Source: Myxococcota bacterium (GTDB lineage: Bacteria; Myxococcota_A; UBA9160; SMWR01). Taken from it: a stretch of DNA of 30,074 bases. Below, one piece after another: positions 24,623 through 30,074 of the stretch. A program made the position numbers and the translations under genes. Below the pieces are notes generated by a model that ran no database searches, was not told the origin of the DNA, and was given only the letters and a program-made list of their open reading frames with translations. Location: contig JAKVBI010000001.1 of NCBI GenBank assembly GCA_022447545.1, positions 381,824 to 411,897 of the forward strand. The letters run 5' to 3'. Within the stretch, counting starts at the first letter, position 1. Every line of letters starts with the position of its first letter.

Positions 24623-24628
24623 AGTCTA
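24623..24628 (-). promoter_or_regulatory. Candidate leaderless -10 element for glcDEF
   Basis: On the minus strand TAGACT is followed by six bases and the glcD ATG. No Shine-Dalgarno lies in the gap. It sits in the 59-bp space after the TPR-zincin gene, so glcDEF may be transcribed from here rather than by read-through. Confidence 0.4.
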
Positions 24629-24675
24629 CAGCGCCGCAGTATCGAGGGGCGAGGGGCCGGCGTCAGGGACTCGGG

Positions 24676-25770
24676 CTAGCCCAACCCCAGACGGTCGAGA
24701 TCCGCTTCGGACAGGCCGAGGTGATGGCCCACCTCGTGGCGCACGGTGATCTGGATCTGCTCAATCAACTCGTTGCGATCCCGGCAGAGTTTCTCGAGGT
24801 TCTTCTTGAACAGTACGATCCGGGTGATGTCGTCGCTGGCATCGTTGACCCCAGCCACGGTGCGCGGCGTACCGATATAGATCCCCAGGATCTGAGGAGA
24901 AACATTCTCCTGGGCCAGGAGTTCCGGAGATGGAGCGTCCTCGATCAGCACGGGAACCGCGGCGATCCATTCGCGGATCGAGCGCGGGAGATTGTCGAGT
25001 GCCTCACCGGTGGCTTCGCGAAAGAACGACTCGGTGACGGCCGTGGGCAGCGCGTAGTGATCGGGGTCCAGCGCGTGGGCCCGCTCGAACGCCTGCCAGG
25101 CACTATCGTCCTCCCCCAACCGCTCGAGCACCAGCCCCAGGTGATAGATGGAGTGGCTGGCCTCAGGATCCAGGTGGGCGGCCATCTCCAGAGCCCGGCG
25201 GGCCTCCTCGAAGTTCGCGAGTTCGAAGAGAATCTGCCCCTCGAAGGCACGATAGATGGCCACCTCGCCCGAGGTCTTCAGGGCCCGGCGAACCAGGAAG
25301 ATCGCGCCCTGCAGATCGTCGAGGTAGAAGACCGCCTTGGCCTTGAGATAGTGCACCTCGGCCTCGGTGCCCCGGTCCAGACGCGGAAGGTCCGGATTGC
25401 CGGCCAGCAGGGTGTCACACATGCGAACGGCATGATCGAATTCACCCAGATCCTCGATCAGGAGTTCGATGCGGTTCAGGTGGGCGGTCACGAACTTGGG
25501 GTCCGCACCCAGGGAGCGCTCGAACTCGTGCAGAGCCTCCTCGACCCGGCCGTCGTCCCAGAGGATCTCACCCCGCCCGTTGTGGGCTTCGGCACCCTCG
25601 GGATGAGCACGCAAGGCCTCGTCGAGCCATGCGAGCGCCTCCTCGGTTCGGCCCCCGTGAGACGCCTCCATGGCCTGATCCAAGCAATCCCAGTAACGAT
25701 CGTTGCTTTTCATCACCCGTTGCTGGAGGTCGGGTGGGGGGGGCCCCTGCCCGAGGTTCACTTTCAGCAT
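24676..25770 (-). CDS. TPR protein fused to a C-terminal zincin metallopeptidase domain
   Basis: This 364-residue, signal-less protein has two parts. Residues 1-235 are TPR repeats, for example EALAWLDEALRAHPEGAEAH, EALHEFERSLGADPKFVTAH and EEARRALEMAAHLDPEASHS. Residues 240-364 match the short 'possible zinc metallopeptidase' family (Zincin_1). That part has ESFFREATGEALDNLPRSI, PQILGIYIGTPR and, at the end, ITVRHEVGHHLGLSEADLDRLG, where H345, E346 and H349 form the HExxH zinc site. In most genomes this zincin domain is a protein of about 120 residues alone; here it is delivered by a TPR arm that may bind the target. The natural substrate of the family is not established. It is 59 bp upstream of glcD on the same strand and 171 bp after the zinc-ribbon gene. 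Confidence 0.86.
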   Translation of the reverse strand: MLKVNLGQGPPPPDLQQRVMKSNDRYWDCLDQAMEASHGGRTEEALAWLDEALRAHPEGAEAHNGRGEILWDDGRVEEALHEFERSLGADPKFVTAHLNRIELLIEDLGEFDHAVRMCDTLLAGNPDLPRLDRGTEAEVHYLKAKAVFYLDDLQGAIFLVRRALKTSGEVAIYRAFEGQILFELANFEEARRALEMAAHLDPEASHSIYHLGLVLERLGEDDSAWQAFERAHALDPDHYALPTAVTESFFREATGEALDNLPRSIREWIAAVPVLIEDAPSPELLAQENVSPQILGIYIGTPRTVAGVNDASDDITRIVLFKKNLEKLCRDRNELIEQIQITVRHEVGHHLGLSEADLDRLGLG

Positions 25771-25827
25771 AGCAGACCCAGAGCGTTGAGCCGCGTGGAC
25801 ACCAGTCTCTCAAAAAGATCGTAGGGT

Positions 25828-25840
25828 ATTGATTTTCAAT
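25828..25840. repeat. Small AT-rich inverted repeat upstream of the TPR-zincin gene
   Basis: ATTGA and TCAAT flank three bases, forming a 13-base inverted repeat, one of the few AT-rich spots in the window. It lies 58 bases upstream of the TPR-zincin ATG and could be an operator or part of a promoter. Nothing else supports this. Confidence 0.3.
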
Positions 25841-25895
25841 GGGAAACTAGCGGACCGGGACTTGGAGACATCCCTGCTCGGGTGTCGCAACCCAC

Positions 25896-25915
25896 GCCTC
25901 CATCGACTTGGAGGC
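25896..25915. other. Hairpin in the 171-bp spacer downstream of the zinc-ribbon gene
   Basis: A 7-bp perfect stem (GCCTCCA with TGGAGGC) encloses a 6-base loop, just after the zinc-ribbon gene stop on the minus strand. No run of T follows on either strand, so a classical intrinsic terminator is not supported. The rest of this spacer shows no gene. Confidence 0.35.
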
Positions 25916-25941
25916 CCAGTACGAAGGCTCTCGGGCGACCG

Positions 25942-26676
25942 TCAGGCACCCTCGGCGCGAAGCTTGTCGGGGTGCAGCAGGATGCGGTTGCAGTTCATAC
26001 AGGTCACTAGACGCTCGGCCGTCAGGATCTCGATGAAGTCTTGAGCGGGGATCCCCACCCGGCAGCCCGTACAGAGTTCCTCGGTCACCAGCACCAGCGC
26101 CGGCTGCCGCCGCTTCAGCACCCTCTGGTAGACGCTGAGTACATCCCCCCCAAGGTTGCCGCACACTCCCACCCGATCCTTTTCAAGCCCCTCAATGCTT
26201 GCCTCGAGATCCTTCTCACTCTTGGCCAGCACCTTCTCGTCGGCGTCGAGGTTGTCGCGCTCCGCCGAGATCCGCTCCTCGACCTGGGACAACTCTCCCC
26301 GCGCCGACTCGATCTCCTCCATCCCCTCGAGAAGTACCGTCTCGACTTCCGAGATCAGGCCACGGGTCTGCTCCATTTCGGCCAAGAGCGCCGTATAAGC
26401 CTCGTTGCTCTTGACCTGATGCTGCTTCCCCTCGAGCTGCAAAAGCATCGCCTCACGGTCCTGAAGGTTGGCCTCGGCCTGGCGTTGGCGTGTTTCGCAA
26501 TCTGCCAGTGCCTTCTGGGCGACCTCCAACTCTTCGTCGCCCCGGGCCCGACGCTCGGCACCCGTCTGTCGGCGTACGGGAATTTTGCCGAGCTCTTCGC
26601 GAAAGCGTGCGAGCCGACTGTCCAGATCTTGAAGTTCGACCAGCTGGTCAAGGCTATCGAGCAATGCGCACCCCAT
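25942..26676 (-). CDS. Coiled-coil protein with C4-type zinc ribbon (CdsZ/DUF164-like)
   Basis: About 244 residues from the ATG at 26676. A long coiled coil (about 10-175, with heptads rich in Glu, Leu, Arg and Gln, such as QHQVKSNEAYTALLAEMEQ) is followed by a zinc ribbon: LCTGCRVGIP and, about 25 residues later, TCMNCNRILLH, giving two CxxC pairs. This is the widespread zf-RING_7/DUF164 family. A chlamydial member (CdsZ) acts with type III secretion, but its role in most bacteria is unknown. It often lies near Nif3-like or RNase P RNA genes; neither is visible here. An in-frame TTG three codons upstream and another five codons downstream of the ATG are possible starts, and no Shine-Dalgarno settles it. 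Confidence 0.86.
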   Translation of the reverse strand: MGCALLDSLDQLVELQDLDSRLARFREELGKIPVRRQTGAERRARGDEELEVAQKALADCETRQRQAEANLQDREAMLLQLEGKQHQVKSNEAYTALLAEMEQTRGLISEVETVLLEGMEEIESARGELSQVEERISAERDNLDADEKVLAKSEKDLEASIEGLEKDRVGVCGNLGGDVLSVYQRVLKRRQPALVLVTEELCTGCRVGIPAQDFIEILTAERLVTCMNCNRILLHPDKLRAEGA

Positions 26677-26921
26677 GAACGGCAAGCGATGACGAAAGGA
26701 TCAGGGTATCGCGACCCAAAGTGGGGAAAAACCCGTCGCCAGTTTTGATTGATGGATTCCCGCCGCTGACTCCCAGTATCGGTAGAAAACCGCGCAGCGT
26801 AAACCTCCGGCGCTGCCTCAACACAACGGCAGCATGCTCGATTCTTGGGCAGATCTGGGGCCGGATTGTGCAGGACCCAACGCTGGAACCCCGGATTGGG
26901 TTGTCTGAGGCGGTGTAGGGA
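26677..26921. other. Non-coding spacer upstream of the amt promoter
   Basis: Together with the leader this makes the longest gene-free stretch (383 bp, 26677-27059). In this part I see no convincing gene; a short open frame at 26721-26918 has no start signal or recognisable product. A 6-bp inverted repeat (GCTGCC at 26812, GGCAGC at 26828) is present. The region should hold enhancer sites for a sigma-54 activator such as NtrC, but I could not match a good TGCACC-type site. Confidence 0.5.
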
Positions 26922-26938
26922 TTGGCATATCTCTTGCT
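26922..26938 (+). promoter_or_regulatory. Sigma-54 (-24/-12) promoter for amt-glnB
   Basis: TTGGCATATCTCTTGCT fits the sigma-54 consensus TTGGCAC-N5-TTGCW. The invariant GG (26924-26925) and GC (26936-26937) are exactly ten bases apart. Transcription would start near 26949. Ammonium transporter and PII genes are classic NtrC/sigma-54 targets induced by nitrogen limitation, so context and sequence agree. Confidence 0.85.
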
Positions 26939-27004
26939 CTGTTCAAACAACGCCCGCTGGTGGGTCCGGCTGGGCGAATGTTTTGGGGGGAGGAGAGACC
27001 ACCG

Positions 27005-27022
27005 CCGTGCGGAACCGCACGG
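27005..27022 (+). other. Hairpin in the amt leader
   Basis: A perfect 7-bp stem (CCGTGCG with CGCACGG) with a GAAC loop sits in the predicted leader of about 110 nt, ending about 37 bases before the GTG start. A longer alternative pairing (CCGCCG with CGGCGG around it) is possible. It might affect translation, but it matches no riboswitch class I know. Confidence 0.5.
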
Positions 27023-27059
27023 GTTTCGCCGGCGGGGAATCGAAAGAAGGGGCCACAAA

Positions 27060-28788
<1,729 letters not shown>

Positions 28789-28824
28789 GGGAGAATGGAC
28801 CGAGACCTTCGGGACGATCTGGTG

Positions 28825-28855
28825 CTGACTCTCGGGAGAGCCACGCCGCTATACT
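28825..28855 (+). promoter_or_regulatory. Possible sigma-70 promoter before the right-edge membrane gene
   Basis: CTGACT (28825-28830) and TATACT (28850-28855) resemble -35 and -10 hexamers, but the 19-base spacing is longer than ideal. A short CTCT/AGAG inverted repeat overlaps the spacer. The downstream ATG is at 28918. Confidence 0.35.
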
Positions 28856-28917
28856 GGATGTCGTAAGCCCCGCCTACCCGATTTCCGGGTGAGCCGGCCC
28901 CATCTGGTGAACTGCTG

Positions 28918-30074
28918 ATGGCCGAAGCGATCCAACCCCCCGCGCGTGACCTCTCCGCGCGGTGGGTCATGGGGCCCATGCGAGACGCAGCGCTCGTCAT
29001 CGGCACCCCGCTAATGATCGTACCGGCTGCGGCCCTGCTCCTCACGTCCGTGAGTATTGAACGCTTCGCCCTGTACGTGGCGGCTTTCGGATCTCTCGGT
29101 CACCACCTGCCAGGACTTTTGCGAGCCTACGGCGATCGGGACCTGTTCGAGCGGTTCCGGGTGCGTTTCATCGTGGCCCCCATCGCGTTGATCGTCGTGT
29201 GCTGCCTGTTCTCCCTCTACGACCTGGTGGGACTGGCGTTGATGGCCGTTCTCTGGGGAGTCTGGCATGGCCTCGCCCAGGTCTACGGCTTCGGCCGGAT
29301 CTACGACGCCAAGGCCCGTGCCGCGTCCCCTCTGACCTCACGTATCGACCTCGCCATGTGTTTCGCGTGGTTCGGCGCCGGCCTGTTCCAATCGCCAGAG
29401 CGCATGGGAGATCTACTGCAGAAACTCTACGACTGTGGCGTCCCCCTGCTCGCCCCAGGTGCAGTCCAGGGCTTCCAAACCGCCTGGATGCTGGGGACGG
29501 CTGGGGTGACCAGCGCGTTCGCCGTGAACCTCTTCGCCCAATGGCGCCGAGGACATCCCCCCTGCCTCCCCAAGTTGCTCCTCATGGCGAGCAGCTTCAC
29601 GTTCTGGTGGTACGCCATGGTGTCCATCGAGAATGCCCTGCTGGGAATCGCCATCTTCGAGATCTTCCACGACGTCCAGTACCTGACCATCGTCTGGGTC
29701 TTCAATCTGCGTGTGATCGAGAACGGTGGCCGCGTCAGCCGCTTCGGCCGTTACTTATTCCGCAACAGCAGTGGGATGATCGGTCTCTACATCGGTCTCG
29801 TCTTCGCCTATGGGTTCGCTGGGATCGTCGATGAAAGCATGGCCCCGGGAACCTTGGAGCGGGTGCTCGCGGGCATCATCGTGGCATCCGGTTTCCTGCA
29901 CTTCTACTACGACGGCTTCATTTGGAAAGTGCGTGAGGCCCCCACCCAGTCGGGCCTCGGACTGAATCGGGCCGCTGCGACCCGCAGCGGCCCCCCAAGC
30001 AACCCCCCGGGCGGGGTGTGCCACCGCGCCCCCGGGGGTGGTTTGGTGGTAACGCTGGCAGCCGTGGGGCGTGG
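28918..30074 (+). CDS. Polytopic membrane protein of unknown function with histidine-containing motifs (runs off the right edge)
   Basis: The frame is open from ATG 28918 to the end of the window, at least 385 codons, so the C-terminus is missing. About eight membrane helices are predicted. Four regions carry histidines with conserved-looking neighbours: LGHHLPG (H62, H63), WGVWHGLAQVYGFGRIYD (H117), IFHDVQYLTIVW (H251) and LHFYYDGFIWKVRE (H328, D332). Such clusters are typical of membrane metalloenzymes or haem-binding proteins, but I cannot assign a named family, so function is unknown. The last 45 visible codons (from about 341) are Pro/Gly/Ala-rich and differ from the rest; they may be a linker to another domain, or the frame may be disturbed near the edge. 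It follows the PII gene by 129 bp. Confidence 0.75.
   Translation, partial: MAEAIQPPARDLSARWVMGPMRDAALVIGTPLMIVPAAALLLTSVSIERFALYVAAFGSLGHHLPGLLRAYGDRDLFERFRVRFIVAPIALIVVCCLFSLYDLVGLALMAVLWGVWHGLAQVYGFGRIYDAKARAASPLTSRIDLAMCFAWFGAGLFQSPERMGDLLQKLYDCGVPLLAPGAVQGFQTAWMLGTAGVTSAFAVNLFAQWRRGHPPCLPKLLLMASSFTFWWYAMVSIENALLGIAIFEIFHDVQYLTIVWVFNLRVIENGGRVSRFGRYLFRNSSGMIGLYIGLVFAYGFAGIVDESMAPGTLERVLAGIIVASGFLHFYYDGFIWKVREAPTQSGLGLNRAAATRSGPPSNPPGGVCHRAPGGGLVVTLAAVGR
29969..29993. other. Strong GC hairpin near the right edge
   Basis: An 11-bp perfect stem with a 3-base loop (ACC at 29980-29982) lies in the C-terminal part of the membrane-protein frame. No T run follows, so it is not a standard terminator. 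More GC-rich inverted sequence follows up to the edge. Confidence 0.6.

Noticed and set aside
24448-25824. 458-codon plus-strand frame opposite the TPR-zincin gene
   Set aside because: The minus frame has clear TPRs and HExxH; the plus frame mirrors its codon bias.
25896-25915. Intrinsic terminator after the zinc-ribbon gene
   Set aside because: The stem is good but no T run follows on either strand.
26721-26918. 65-codon frame in the amt upstream spacer
   Set aside because: No ribosome site, no hydrophobic or domain signal, and it sits directly upstream of a sigma-54 promoter.
26677-27059. RNase P RNA or a known nitrogen riboswitch near the zinc-ribbon and amt genes
   Set aside because: I could not match RNase P core elements or any glutamine-type riboswitch core; only simple hairpins are seen.

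Overview
The window is about 30 kb of GC-rich bacterial DNA (roughly two thirds G+C by eye), almost fully coding. I count 26 protein genes, two of them cut by the window edges. I see no rRNA, tRNA, CRISPR array, transposase, integrase or phage gene. Lipobox lipoproteins, an ECF sigma/anti-sigma pair, a three-gene glycolate oxidase, a sigma-54 promoter and a PII protein point to a Gram-negative bacterium. The mix suggests a Myxococcota or deltaproteobacterium-like lineage, but no phylogenetic marker here settles that. It reads as chromosomal housekeeping and accessory metabolism rather than a mobile island.

Layout: (1) 1-5.6 kb holds two large multi-spanning membrane proteins likely to act in surface glycosylation (YfhO-like, cut at the left edge; TMTC/PMT-like with C-terminal TPRs), a DadA-type FAD amino-acid dehydrogenase, and a diadenylate cyclase fused to a YbbR domain. 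(2) 5.7-7.6 kb is an anchored CocE/NonD-type hydrolase. (3) 7.6-13.1 kb (minus) is a probable six-gene unit: sppA, an alpha/beta hydrolase, an ECF sigma factor, its anti-sigma factor, a DUF3106-like exported protein and a PNPOx-fold flavoprotein. Four of these genes are joined by 4-base stop/start overlaps. (4) 13.2-16.4 kb (plus) is a thiolase-like protein without the usual nucleophilic cysteine, a membrane-anchored SGNH hydrolase, a 43-residue membrane protein and a small TPR protein. (5) 16.4-20.6 kb is an RluA-type pseudouridine synthase divergent from two overlapping lipoprotein genes. (6) 20.6-24.6 kb (minus) is glcD-glcE-glcF. (7) 24.7-26.7 kb (minus) is a TPR-zincin fusion and a C4 zinc-ribbon coiled-coil protein. 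(8) 26.9-28.8 kb (plus) is a sigma-54 promoter, a structured leader, amt and a PII gene. (9) 28.9 kb to the edge is an unrecognised polytopic membrane protein with histidine-containing motifs.

Two start modes recur. Several genes have TTG starts behind good Shine-Dalgarno sequences. Several others have no Shine-Dalgarno but a TANNNT hexamer six to ten bases before the start, as in leaderless or nearly leaderless transcripts. I found no single clear-cut new defence or mobile system. The best leads are the divergent thiolase with its SGNH/mini-membrane-protein neighbours, the CdaA-YbbR fusion, the TPR-zincin fusion, the lipoprotein pair and the right-edge membrane protein.
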